Positions 7,601 to 15,694 of a stretch of 64,000 bases of DNA are shown in pieces. Position numbers and translations under genes: made by a program. The stretch's first letter is position 1; each line of letters begins with the position of its first letter. The notes under the pieces were generated by a model. That model saw only the letters and a program-made list of their open reading frames with translations. It was not told the DNA's origin and ran no database searches. The DNA is from Burkholderiaceae bacterium (GTDB taxonomy: Bacteria; Pseudomonadota; Gammaproteobacteria; Burkholderiales; Burkholderiaceae_A). Where the stretch lies: NCBI GenBank assembly GCA_018882785.1, contig VERI01000003.1:81894-145893 (forward strand). Direction: 5' to 3'.

Positions 7601-8389
7601 TTATCGCACGCAGCGAAATCCGATATAGACCACCCGTGTGTCGGTCGGCTTCGTAGCAACATCCGATTCGCGCTGCCGCTCAGGCCCATACCACCAGGAT
7701 GAACTGCGGGTAATACGTTCATTACCGCTGCCGGTATCGACCCACTCCCACACATTGCCGCCCATGTCATACAGGCCATTGACACCGGCAGGAGTGGTCA
7801 TCACCGCAACATGGCCGATGCCGCGCGTGAGGCTGCCGACAGGTGCGCTGCCGCGGTAGTTGCCACAGCCATTCAGACAGTGGCTGTTGGCCGCAGAGTC
7901 GCCGTTCGGATAGGCGTAACGTTTTCCTTTCACGAAGTCCGCAGGCGGCAGATCACGCTGCTCGAGATAGGCCGCCTGCGTCCACTCTTGGTCAGTGGGC
8001 AGTCGTCTGCCGAAAAATTTGCAGATCATCTGCGCCTCATCGAACATCAGATGCACAGCAGGCTCATGATCCTGGGCGGGAACGCCATAGGGGGTGCGCC
8101 AGTTCCAGCCCGGCTTTTTGGTCCAGCCGGATTCGTAGACACTTCCACCGCCTTCTCTCTCTGCCCGACTGACAAATCCGGTGGCCTTCGCCATCTGCCT
8201 GACCTGGCCAATGGTCATCTCGTGCAGATCCCATTGAAGGCCATGCACCCTGACGCTCGATCCAATCGCAGCCTTCTGCCCTGCGCTGGCCCCAGTGCTG
8301 CCTGTCGACTGGGCAGATAAAGGACTACAGAGGCCGACAAGAAAAAGGCCCGAGAGCATCGCGCATCTCAGGCCTTGTCGTGTGGGCAT
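7601..8389 (-). CDS. Exported formylglycine-generating-enzyme-fold protein, probably not an FGE
   Basis: A 262-residue protein with a cleavable signal peptide (about 1-26, ending LSAQ) and a sulfatase-modifying-factor (SUMF1/FGE-sulfatase) domain. Signatures are EMTIGQVRQ, RRLPTDQEWTQAAY, GNVWEWVD, a degenerate SSSWW and the end IGFRC. True formylglycine-generating enzymes carry two cysteines just after the RGGS motif that bind copper. Here that segment is SSSWWYGPERQRESD with no cysteine, so catalysis of that type is unlikely. The gene follows rpoH in the same direction after 28 bases and may share its transcript. It converges on ctaB. Confidence 0.8.
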   Translation of the reverse strand: MPTRQGLRCAMLSGLFLVGLCSPLSAQSTGSTGASAGQKAAIGSSVRVHGLQWDLHEMTIGQVRQMAKATGFVSRAEREGGGSVYESGWTKKPGWNWRTPYGVPAQDHEPAVHLMFDEAQMICKFFGRRLPTDQEWTQAAYLEQRDLPPADFVKGKRYAYPNGDSAANSHCLNGCGNYRGSAPVGSLTRGIGHVAVMTTPAGVNGLYDMGGNVWEWVDTGSGNERITRSSSWWYGPERQRESDVATKPTDTRVVYIGFRCVR

Positions 8390-8417
8390 GGCGTGGCGTA
8401 ACTGTGCCGGCAGATAA

Positions 8418-9302
8418 TCAGGAGAGTTCGAGCCGGAGTTTTTTTAACGCCGATGCTTCGATCTGTCGCACCCGCTCGGCAGAGATGCCATAGCGGTCGG
8501 CCAGCTCTTGCAACGTGCTGCTTCCGCCTTCCTCTTCTTCCTTCAGCCAGCGGGCCATGACGATTTCTCGACTCCGTTGGTCTAAAGAATTCAATGCGCG
8601 CAGCAGGCTTTCGGACTGTAGCGATGCCGCCTGCTCAGCCTCCACCACATGGGCGGGATCTGCGTCGGGAGCAGCCAGATAGGCGATCGGAGCGAAGCCG
8701 CCATCTTCCTCATCGGTGCGGGCCTCGATTGCAATGTCGCCACCGGACATCCGCTGGTCCATTTCCAAGACATCGCTGGGCGCAACATTCAGTTCCCGGG
8801 CAATCGCCTGGGCCTGGTCATTGGACACACTGTCCTGCACACCCAGGGCCGCCTTGATGGAGCGGAGATTAAAAAAGAGTTTGCGCTGGGCCTTGGTGGT
8901 AGCGATTTTGACCAGCTGCCAATTGCGCAGGATGTACTCGTGAATCTCTGCCTTGATCCAGAGCATGGCAAAGGAAACCAGCCGAACCCCCCGGGTGGGA
9001 TCAAAGCGCTTGACCGCCTTCATCAGGCCGATGTTGCCTTCCTGGATCAGGTCCGCCTGGGGCAGTCCGTAGCCCTTGAATTGGCGCGAGACGGCCACCA
9101 CCAGACGTAAATGTGTAAGCACTAACTCTCGAGCTGCATCAAGATCATTGGCCACTCTGAACCGCAGGGCGAGCTCTTCCTCGCGCTCCTGGGAGAGCAT
9201 TGGAAACTGCTGGACTGCCCGTATATAGGCATCCAGATTCCCCCCGGGTGACAGGGAGAGCGATGTCAGGGCCTGCTCAGCTGACAAAGCCTGTGTACTC
9301 AT
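8418..9302 (-). CDS. rpoH: RNA polymerase sigma factor RpoH (sigma-32)
   Basis: The heat-shock sigma factor, 294 residues. Region 2 (DLIQEGNIGLMKAVKRFDP and RLVSFAMLWIKAEIHEYILR, quoted in part) is followed directly by the RpoH box QRKLFFNLR, which separates sigma-32 from other sigma-70 proteins. The helix-turn-helix of region 4.2 is near the C-terminus (LQELADRYGISAERVRQIE). The start ATG at 9302 has a strong ribosome site (AGGAGGT). The promoter region carries a perfect CIRCE operator, so transcription is expected to be repressed by HrcA, as reported for rpoH in betaproteobacteria. Confidence 0.97.
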   Translation of the reverse strand: MSTQALSAEQALTSLSLSPGGNLDAYIRAVQQFPMLSQEREEELALRFRVANDLDAARELVLTHLRLVVAVSRQFKGYGLPQADLIQEGNIGLMKAVKRFDPTRGVRLVSFAMLWIKAEIHEYILRNWQLVKIATTKAQRKLFFNLRSIKAALGVQDSVSNDQAQAIARELNVAPSDVLEMDQRMSGGDIAIEARTDEEDGGFAPIAYLAAPDADPAHVVEAEQAASLQSESLLRALNSLDQRSREIVMARWLKEEEEGGSSTLQELADRYGISAERVRQIEASALKKLRLELS

Positions 9303-9344
9303 GCAGAAGACCTCCTAGAAAAGTCAGCATGCTGCTCAGGACCG

Positions 9345-9374
9345 ATTTTAGCACTCGAGGTTCCCGAGTGCTAA
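9345..9374 (-). promoter_or_regulatory. Candidate rpoH promoter overlapping the CIRCE operator
   Basis: Reading the minus strand, TTAGCA (9374-9369, four of six -35 matches) is separated by 18 bases from TAAAAT (9350-9345, five of six -10 matches). The -35 lies inside the first CIRCE arm and the -10 overlaps the last three bases of the second arm. A repressor bound to CIRCE would therefore cover the whole promoter. The start point would fall about 30 bases before the ribosome site of rpoH. Confidence 0.55.
9348..9374. promoter_or_regulatory. CIRCE operator (HrcA binding site)
   Basis: TTAGCACTC (9348-9356), nine bases, then GAGTGCTAA (9366-9374). This matches the CIRCE consensus TTAGCACTC-N9-GAGTGCTAA in all 18 arm positions and in spacer length. 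CIRCE is bound by the repressor HrcA, whose activity depends on GroEL. It lies 46 bases upstream of the rpoH start codon and overlaps the candidate promoter. hrcA itself is not in the window. Confidence 0.95.
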
Positions 9375-9415
9375 ACCCCACGGTTGCATTCACGCCACGG
9401 TCGGTTGGCCTGATC

Positions 9416-9448
9416 GGACAAAGTCCTCCCCGCGCCGGGGTTTTGTCC
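9416..9448 (+). promoter_or_regulatory. Stem-loop in the leader of the decarboxylase gene
   Basis: An outer 7-bp stem (GGACAAA 9416-9422 with TTTGTCC 9442-9448) encloses an inner CCCCG-CGC-CGGGG hairpin (9428-9440) followed by TTTT. A second small palindrome, ACAGG-TG-CCTGT (9476-9487), ends three bases before the start codon and overlaps the place where a ribosome site would be. The first structure resembles an intrinsic terminator with a short T run, so it may act as an attenuator or may separate the rpoH promoter region from the decarboxylase. There is no experimental support. Confidence 0.4.
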
Positions 9449-9489
9449 TACTATCCGGTCTCTCTATTTTTGGGAACAGGTGCCTGTCC

Positions 9490-11766
9490 ATGAAGTTCCG
9501 TTTTCCGGTCGTGATCATTGATGAAGATTTTCGTTCGGAAAACGCCTCCGGCCTGGGCATTCGGGCCCTGGCCGACGCCCTGGAAAAAGAGGGCGTTGAA
9601 GTCCTGGGCGTCACCAGCTATGGCGATCTCTCCCAGTTTGCCCAGCAGCAAAGCCGCGCCTCCGCCTTTATCTTGTCGATTGACGATGAAGAGTTTGGCG
9701 CCGGATCCAAGGAAGAGACCGATGCGGCGTTAAAAAATATTCGTGCCTTCGTCAGCGAGATTCGATTCCGTAACGCAGAGATTCCAATCTACATCTATGG
9801 CGAGACCCGGACCTCTCGCCACATTCCGAACGATGTTCTGCGTGAGCTGCACGGCTTTATTCATATGTTTGAAGACACGCCGGAATTTGTCGCGCGGCAT
9901 ATTCTGCGTGAAGTGAAGTCCTATATGGATTCGCTGGCGCCCCCATTTTTTCGTGCCCTGCTGGACTATGCCCAGGATGGTTCTTACTCCTGGCACTGCC
10001 CCGGCCACTCCGGAGGCGTTGCATTTCTAAAGTCTCCCGTGGGCCAGATGTTCCACCAGTTTTTTGGTGAAAACATGCTGCGTGCCGATGTCTGTAATGC
10101 GGTTGATGAACTTGGACAGCTCCTGGATCACACGGGGCCTGTGGCAGCCTCGGAGCGCAACGCCGCCCGAATTTTTAATGCAGACCATTGCTTTTTTGTG
10201 ACCAACGGCACTTCGACATCGAACAAGATCGTCTGGCATGCCTCGGTTGCTCCGGGCGATATTGTGGTGGTGGACCGCAACTGCCATAAGAGCGTACTGC
10301 ACGCCATCACCATGACCGGAGCGATTCCGGTGTTCCTCATGCCCACCCGCAACCATCTGGGCATTATTGGTCCGATCCCGCTTGAGGAATTCAAGCCGGA
10401 AAATATTCAGAAAAAAATCGAGGCCAATCCGTTTGCGCGAGAGGCATTGAGCAGCGGCAATGGCAGCGCCCGACCGCGGATTCTGACCATCACCCAGAGC
10501 ACCTACGACGGTGTGCTCTACAACGTCGAGATGATCAAAGATGTGATGGGCAGTTACATCGATACCCTTCACTTTGATGAGGCGTGGATTCCGCATGCCT
10601 GTTTCCATGACTTTTACAAAGACATGCATGCAATCGGAAAGGATCGTCCACGGCCGAAGGATCCATTGATCTTCTCGACCCAGTCGACCCACAAGCTGTT
10701 GGCGGGCTTATCCCAGGCCTCGCAGGTGCTGGTCCAGGAGAGTGATACCCGCAAACTGGACCGCGATCTGTTTAACGAGGCCTATCTGATGCACACCTCG
10801 ACCAGTCCGCAGTACGCGATCATCGCGTCGCTCGACGTTGCGGCGGCGATGATGGAGCCACCCGGGGGCACGGCGCTCGTAGAAGAGTCGATCGTGGAGG
10901 CCTTGGATTTCCGACGCGCCATGCGAAAAGTGGATGAAGAGTTTGGCCTTGACTGGTGGTTCAAGGTCTGGGGTCCAGAGGACGTCACCGCAGACAGCTG
11001 GGGCATGGCCAATCGTGCGGAGTGGGAGCTCGACCCACAAGATGACTGGCACGGATTTGATGGACTCGTGCCTGGGTTCAATATGCTCGACCCGATCAAG
11101 TCGACTGTGATCACTCCGGGCTTAAATATCAAGGGTGAGTTTGATGCCCGCGGCATCCCGGCATCCATCGTGACCAAGTATCTGGCCGAGCATGGCGTGA
11201 TCGTAGAGAAGACCGGCCTGTATTCGTTTTTCATCATGTTCACGATCGGCATTACCAAGGGCCGCTGGAACACCCTGCTCACAGCCCTGCAGCAGTTCAA
11301 AGACGACTACGATAAAAATCAGCCGATGTGGCGTGTGCTGCCTGAGTTCTGCGCCAAGCAGCCCCGATATGAGCGGGTGGGCCTGGCGGACCTGTGCCAG
11401 CAGCTGCATGACATGTATAAGGCCAATGACATCGCACGGCTTACCACCGAGATGTATCTCTCGAACATGAATCCGGCCATGAAACCTGCCGAGGCCTTTG
11501 GTTATCTCGCCCATCGCAAGACTGAGCGTGTGCCGATTGATGCGCTCGAAGGCCGCATTACCACGAGCCTGCTCACACCCTATCCACCCGGTATTCCGCT
11601 ATTGATTCCGGGCGAACGATTTAATAGGACCATTATTCAGTACCTGCAGTTTGCACGGCGCTTTAACGAAGAGTTTCCGGGCTTTGAGGCCGATATCCAC
11701 GGACTGGTCGAGCAGGCCGTTGACGGCAAGGTTGAATACTTTGTCGATTGCGTCCCGTTGAAATAG
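9490..11766 (+). CDS. Orn/Lys/Arg decarboxylase, fold-type I PLP enzyme
   Basis: A 758-residue member of the bacterial AdiA/CadA/SpeC family that decarboxylates arginine, lysine or ornithine to a polyamine or its precursor. It has an N-terminal response-regulator-like wing domain (residues 1 to about 130), the PLP domain with HCPGHSGG, the PLP-ring region FDEAWIPHACFHDFY and the Schiff-base lysine Lys402 in STQSTHKLL, and a C-terminal domain. Substrate choice cannot be read from the sequence with confidence, though Burkholderiales copies are usually annotated as arginine/lysine/ornithine decarboxylases. It is a single gene, divergent from rpoH, with a structured leader and no obvious antiporter partner. 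Confidence 0.9.
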   Translation: MKFRFPVVIIDEDFRSENASGLGIRALADALEKEGVEVLGVTSYGDLSQFAQQQSRASAFILSIDDEEFGAGSKEETDAALKNIRAFVSEIRFRNAEIPIYIYGETRTSRHIPNDVLRELHGFIHMFEDTPEFVARHILREVKSYMDSLAPPFFRALLDYAQDGSYSWHCPGHSGGVAFLKSPVGQMFHQFFGENMLRADVCNAVDELGQLLDHTGPVAASERNAARIFNADHCFFVTNGTSTSNKIVWHASVAPGDIVVVDRNCHKSVLHAITMTGAIPVFLMPTRNHLGIIGPIPLEEFKPENIQKKIEANPFAREALSSGNGSARPRILTITQSTYDGVLYNVEMIKDVMGSYIDTLHFDEAWIPHACFHDFYKDMHAIGKDRPRPKDPLIFSTQSTHKLLAGLSQASQVLVQESDTRKLDRDLFNEAYLMHTSTSPQYAIIASLDVAAAMMEPPGGTALVEESIVEALDFRRAMRKVDEEFGLDWWFKVWGPEDVTADSWGMANRAEWELDPQDDWHGFDGLVPGFNMLDPIKSTVITPGLNIKGEFDARGIPASIVTKYLAEHGVIVEKTGLYSFFIMFTIGITKGRWNTLLTALQQFKDDYDKNQPMWRVLPEFCAKQPRYERVGLADLCQQLHDMYKANDIARLTTEMYLSNMNPAMKPAEAFGYLAHRKTERVPIDALEGRITTSLLTPYPPGIPLLIPGERFNRTIIQYLQFARRFNEEFPGFEADIHGLVEQAVDGKVEYFVDCVPLK

Positions 11767-11795
11767 AAAAACGCGGTGAATTGATTAAATAGCCA

Positions 11796-11879
11796 GAGCG
11801 GGTAAAGGGCTTTCTCTCGTCGCGGTCGCCGAAAAAACATCGGCTCCGACGCTCCTCGAGACAAGCCCTTTACGCGCTC
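11796..11879. repeat. Nested palindromic element, copy 1 (between decarboxylase and ftsY)
   Basis: An 84-bp element with outer arms of 17 bp, GAGCGGGTAAAGGGCTT (11796-11812) and AAGCCCTTTACGCGCTC (11863-11879), paired with one mismatch. Between them is a core of about 50 bases containing CGCGGTCGCCGAA, a short A-rich turn, CATCGGCTCCGACGCTC and CTCGAG. The core can fold on itself through GCCGA/TCGGC. A second copy at 42971-43051 has almost the same core but quite different arms. It lies in the 143-base gap between two convergent genes and could act as a two-way terminator. No long T run follows. Confidence 0.8.
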
Positions 11880-11909
11880 CACGAAAACTCAAACCGTTCA
11901 CGCGACTGA

Positions 11910-12860
11910 CTAGATCTCCCCAACCAGCGCCTCTGCAAACGCCCTCGCATCAAACGGCTGCAAATCCTCAATCCCCTCACCGACCCCGATATACCGAACG
12001 GGAATCGGCCGTGCCTTCGCAATCGCCAACAACACGCCACCCTTTGCGGTACCGTCTAGTTTCGTCACCACCAGTCCCGTTAGGCCCAGGGCATCATCGA
12101 ACGCCTTGACCTGTGTGATTGCATTCTGACCGGTACCGCCATCAATCACGAGCCAGATTTCATGCGGTGCATCGGTCAGCGCCTTGGCCATGACGCGTTT
12201 AACTTTCTTTAACTCCTCCATCAGATGCAACTGGGTGGGCAGCCGGCCTGCCGTATCCACAATCACGGCATCGCAGTTTCGGGCAACTCCGGCGCTCACG
12301 GCATCAAATGCCACCGCAGCGGGATCCCCCTGGGCCTGGGAGATGACGTCCACCTGATTGCGTTGGCCCCAGACGATTAACTGCTCTCGTGCAGCAGCCC
12401 GAAAGGTATCGCCGGCGCCCAACAGAATCTGTCGGCCTTCGCTTTTCCAGGCATGGGCCAGTTTGCCGATGGAAGTGGTTTTACCTGCGCCATTAACGCC
12501 GGCCACCATCACAATCTGTGGCTTGGCCGCTGCATTGGCCGAGGAATCCTGAACGGCCAGCGGAGCCAGGGCCCGCGCGATGCAGTCTGCAACAGCAGCC
12601 CGCAGGTCGTCTGGGCTACTGTCATCGTTTAACTTTCGGGTCTTGATCTCCTGCCGAACCGACTGCATCAGGTCCAGGGTGGCCTGGCTGCCGACATCTG
12701 CGGTCAGTAACGCCGTTTCCACATCGTCGTACCATGCGTCATCGAGACGTCGGCCAGAGAATAGGGTCCCAAGCTGGTCGCGCGTCTTGGCGAGCCCTTC
12801 CTTGAGACGACTGAGTCTGAACCGATCAAGGGTTCGGCCTAACCCTAGGAAACCAATCAT
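11910..12860 (-). CDS. ftsY: Signal recognition particle receptor FtsY
   Basis: The membrane-associated SRP receptor GTPase that docks ribosome-nascent chain complexes at the translocon. The 316-residue protein has an N-domain helical bundle (to about residue 95) and the G-domain with GVNGAGKTT (P-loop), DTFRAAA, DTAGRLPTQ, TKLDGTAKGG and the end GVGEGIEDLQPFDA. The acidic A-domain found in enterobacteria is absent and the protein starts with a short amphipathic stretch (MIGFLGLGRTLDRF). It is divergent from the first M16 peptidase gene, 46 bases apart. Confidence 0.96.
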   Translation of the reverse strand: MIGFLGLGRTLDRFRLSRLKEGLAKTRDQLGTLFSGRRLDDAWYDDVETALLTADVGSQATLDLMQSVRQEIKTRKLNDDSSPDDLRAAVADCIARALAPLAVQDSSANAAAKPQIVMVAGVNGAGKTTSIGKLAHAWKSEGRQILLGAGDTFRAAAREQLIVWGQRNQVDVISQAQGDPAAVAFDAVSAGVARNCDAVIVDTAGRLPTQLHLMEELKKVKRVMAKALTDAPHEIWLVIDGGTGQNAITQVKAFDDALGLTGLVVTKLDGTAKGGVLLAIAKARPIPVRYIGVGEGIEDLQPFDARAFAEALVGEI

Positions 12861-12906
12861 CTTGTCTGCGGTCTGCTCGCCTTTGAAGAAAAGATTTTAT
12901 AGTCTG

Positions 12907-14322
12907 ATGTCCATGATGCTGAAACGTTACTGCGTTGTCTTATTGATCGCCCTGGGGTTATCTGCCCCAGCGGCCACGTTCGCCTTACCCCTTCAGCCCA
13001 GCCTGGATAAGACCCTGCCCAACGGCATGCGGGTTCTGGTCTTTGAAAACACCCGCGCACCCACGGCCCTGCATATGGTCTGGGTCAAGGCGGGCTCGAT
13101 CGATGAGACCAATGGCCGATCGGGGCTGGCCCATGTACTGGAACACATGATGTTCAAGGGCGCCAAGAACCTGGGGCCCGGTGAGTTCAGCAGGCGGGTT
13201 GCCGCACTTGGCGGCAGAGAAAACGCATTTACCTCCAAGGACTACACCGGATACTTCCAACAGGTTCACAAGAATTCATTGCGCGAGGTGATGCGCCTTG
13301 AGGCAGATCGTCAGCGTTTTCTTAGACTCGATGACCGCGAATTTAAAAAAGAAATCCAGGTCGTGATGGAAGAGCGACGCCTACGCACGGACGACAATCC
13401 CTCCAGCCTTGCCCACGAGTCGCTACTGGCCCAGGCATTTCAGGCCAGTCCGGTGCGTAATCCCATCATTGGCTGGATGAACGATCTTCAGAACCTGAGT
13501 ATTGCCGATGTCCGTGACTGGTATCGGGACTGGTACACGCCGAACAATATGATTCTGGTGGTGGCGGGTGATGTCAATGCCCAGCAGGTCTTTCGCTGGG
13601 CCAATGAGTTTTATGGCCCGATGCGACCGCGGGCATTGCCCTCGCGTAAACCACAAGAGGAGCCCGAGCAAAACGGGCTGCGTCGGGTGCGGCTAAAGGC
13701 TCCGGCAGAAAATGCATTTCTGATGATGGCCTACAAGGCGCCCACACTGCGTGAACAGCTTGGTCCGTTATCGATCACGTCACCGGCCGCCCGGGATCTG
13801 GTGGCTTTAGATGTGCTCTCGGCGCTACTGGATGATCCTGGCACAGGCCGGCTGGTCCATCGACTGGTTCGACAAGATCGCACTGCGCTTTCGGTGGGTG
13901 TTGGTACTGACGGTGTGGCACGCGGCCCGGGCCTGTTCATGCTCGAAGCCACTGCGGCACCGGGTGTAGCGCTCACGCGCCTGGAAGAAAACATCAAACA
14001 AGAAATCGCAGTGATTGCTCAGAATGGTGTAGAGGAGCAGGAGCTTGTTCGCCTAAAGCGCCAGGCCAAGGCCGCCCAGGTGTTTCGTCAGGATTCAATG
14101 TTTTCGATTGCAATGGAGTCCGCCCGACTGCTGCTTGCGGGCCGCGATATTCGGGATGCAGAGCGATGGCTGGCCGTTCTGGACGATATCCGTTCGCAGG
14201 ACATTCAGCGTGTTGCACAACGTTATTTTTCCGATGATCAGCTCACGGTCCTTGAGTTTGAGCCGTTGCCACTGCCTCAGGCGGCATCACGTCCGCGGCC
14301 TACTGGCGCTGTGCGGCACTAG
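12907..14322 (+). CDS. M16 family zinc metallopeptidase, catalytic partner
   Basis: A 471-residue periplasmic protein with an N-terminal signal peptide (hydrophobic core CVVLLIALGLSAP). The inverted zinc motif HxxEH is present (HVLEH within LAHVLEHMMFKG), and a glutamate about 70 residues later (MRLEADR) is the expected third ligand, so the enzyme should be active. An M16_C domain follows. The open frame continues far upstream across ftsY, but a start at ATG 12907 (or 12913 or 12916) places the signal peptide correctly. The adjacent second M16 gene probably supplies the other half of a heterodimer. The substrate is unknown. Confidence 0.88.
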   Translation: MSMMLKRYCVVLLIALGLSAPAATFALPLQPSLDKTLPNGMRVLVFENTRAPTALHMVWVKAGSIDETNGRSGLAHVLEHMMFKGAKNLGPGEFSRRVAALGGRENAFTSKDYTGYFQQVHKNSLREVMRLEADRQRFLRLDDREFKKEIQVVMEERRLRTDDNPSSLAHESLLAQAFQASPVRNPIIGWMNDLQNLSIADVRDWYRDWYTPNNMILVVAGDVNAQQVFRWANEFYGPMRPRALPSRKPQEEPEQNGLRRVRLKAPAENAFLMMAYKAPTLREQLGPLSITSPAARDLVALDVLSALLDDPGTGRLVHRLVRQDRTALSVGVGTDGVARGPGLFMLEATAAPGVALTRLEENIKQEIAVIAQNGVEEQELVRLKRQAKAAQVFRQDSMFSIAMESARLLLAGRDIRDAERWLAVLDDIRSQDIQRVAQRYFSDDQLTVLEFEPLPLPQAASRPRPTGAVRH

Positions 14323-14331
14323 GGGTTCGAT

Positions 14332-15687
14332 ATGAGACGGATATTGGTGTTTTTCATGTGTGCGGTTGGACTGATCCAGTCCACCACAGCCCAGACCGGC
14401 GGCGCAGATATTCGCCAGTGGACGACAGCGATGGGCACTCGGGTCTTGTTTCTTGCGGCCAATGAGATTCCGATGGTGGATCTCTCTGTGGATATTGATG
14501 CGGGCAGCCGATGGGATCCGCGTGACCGCTCGGGCATTGCCAGCATGACGGCTGCGATGCTCTCGAAAGGAATTCGTGCCAGCGGTGCGATGCCCGCCAT
14601 GGGCGAAACCCAGATCAGCGAGGCGCTTGCAGAGCTCGCCGTTCAGCGGGGCGGTGCAGTGACCCTAGACCGTGCGAGCATTACGCTCCGCAGTCTCTCG
14701 GATCAGGATGTCCGCGAGCGTGCGGTTCGGCTGTTATCTCGAATCATGTTTGAGCCTGCATTTGATCGTGAGATTCTGCAGCGCGAGAAACAACGCATGG
14801 TGGCGGGTCTGCGGGAGTCAATGACCCAGCCGCAGTCGATTGCCACCAAGGCCTTGTGGCGTGCCATGTATGCTGCCCATCCGTATGGACAACAGGCCAC
14901 ACCGGAATCGGTCGATCCGATAACAGCAGATGATCTCTCGCAGTTTCATCAGCGTTACTGGGTGCCGAGCCGAATGCGTGTCACGATTGTGGGCGCACTC
15001 ACCGAGGCCCAGGCCCGGGCCCTCGTGGATCAGTTATTTGCCGCGGCTCCTGCAGTGAATGGACCGAGCCTGTCACCTGCCCGTGTCCACCCGGGATCAT
15101 TGGAGACGAGTCCTAAAGCCATGCGGCAGGCCATCGCACATCCTGCAAGTCAGAGCCATATCTGGATGGGTCTGCCCGGCATCGCCCGAGACGATCCGGA
15201 GTTCTTTGCGCTCACGGTGGGCAATTACATTCTTGGCGGCGGTGGTTTTGTCTCACGACTGACAGAAGAGATTCGTGAAAAGCGCGGACTTTCCTACAGT
15301 GTGTTTAGTGCCTTTCAGCCCCTGGCACAGCCGGGCCCCTTCATGATGAGCCTGCAGACCCAACGTGCAAAGGCACCGGAAGCACTCGAGGTCATGGAGC
15401 AGACCCTAAGAAAATTTCTTCAGGACGGCCCCACAGAAAAAGAACTTCGTGCGGCCAAGCAGAATCTGATTGGGGGGTTTGCCTTAAGGCTGGATACAAA
15501 CCGCAAGCTGCTCGATAACCTTGCCCAAATTAATTTTTACGACATGCCACTTGATTACCTGCAGACGTGGACCGCCAAGGTCGACCGTGTCACCACTGCA
15601 GATATCCGTCGGGCGATGAATCGGGTGATTAAACCCGAGCATCTGTCGGTGGTGGTTGTGGCGGGGCCCGAGGGCTTTCAGCCCTAG
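14332..15687 (+). CDS. M16 family protein without zinc motif, regulatory partner
   Basis: A 451-residue exported protein with a signal peptide (hydrophobic core VFFMCAVGLIQST). The M16 fold is recognisable from SGIASMTAAMLSKG, at the position where active members have HxxEH, and from the glycine-rich GGGGFVSRL and the RGLSYSV motif that binds substrate. Loss of HxxEH makes it catalytically dead, as is usual for the second gene of such pairs. It starts nine bases after the active partner ends, which suggests balanced expression as a two-chain protease. Confidence 0.86.
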   Translation: MRRILVFFMCAVGLIQSTTAQTGGADIRQWTTAMGTRVLFLAANEIPMVDLSVDIDAGSRWDPRDRSGIASMTAAMLSKGIRASGAMPAMGETQISEALAELAVQRGGAVTLDRASITLRSLSDQDVRERAVRLLSRIMFEPAFDREILQREKQRMVAGLRESMTQPQSIATKALWRAMYAAHPYGQQATPESVDPITADDLSQFHQRYWVPSRMRVTIVGALTEAQARALVDQLFAAAPAVNGPSLSPARVHPGSLETSPKAMRQAIAHPASQSHIWMGLPGIARDDPEFFALTVGNYILGGGGFVSRLTEEIREKRGLSYSVFSAFQPLAQPGPFMMSLQTQRAKAPEALEVMEQTLRKFLQDGPTEKELRAAKQNLIGGFALRLDTNRKLLDNLAQINFYDMPLDYLQTWTAKVDRVTTADIRRAMNRVIKPEHLSVVVVAGPEGFQP

Positions 15688-15694
15688 TCCGCCC

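Noticed and set aside
10027..10692. A 221-codon minus-strand open frame inside the decarboxylase gene
   Set aside because: It is a shadow of a strongly conserved PLP enzyme and has no supporting signals.
11796..11879. Reading the nested palindrome as an integron attC site
   Set aside because: In attC sites the outer ends carry the conserved core sites and the middle varies. Here the middle is conserved and the arms vary, and no integrase or cassette array is nearby.
12580..12906. N-terminal extension of the first M16 peptidase by 109 codons
   Set aside because: It overlaps ftsY on the other strand and would bury the signal peptide in the middle of the protein.
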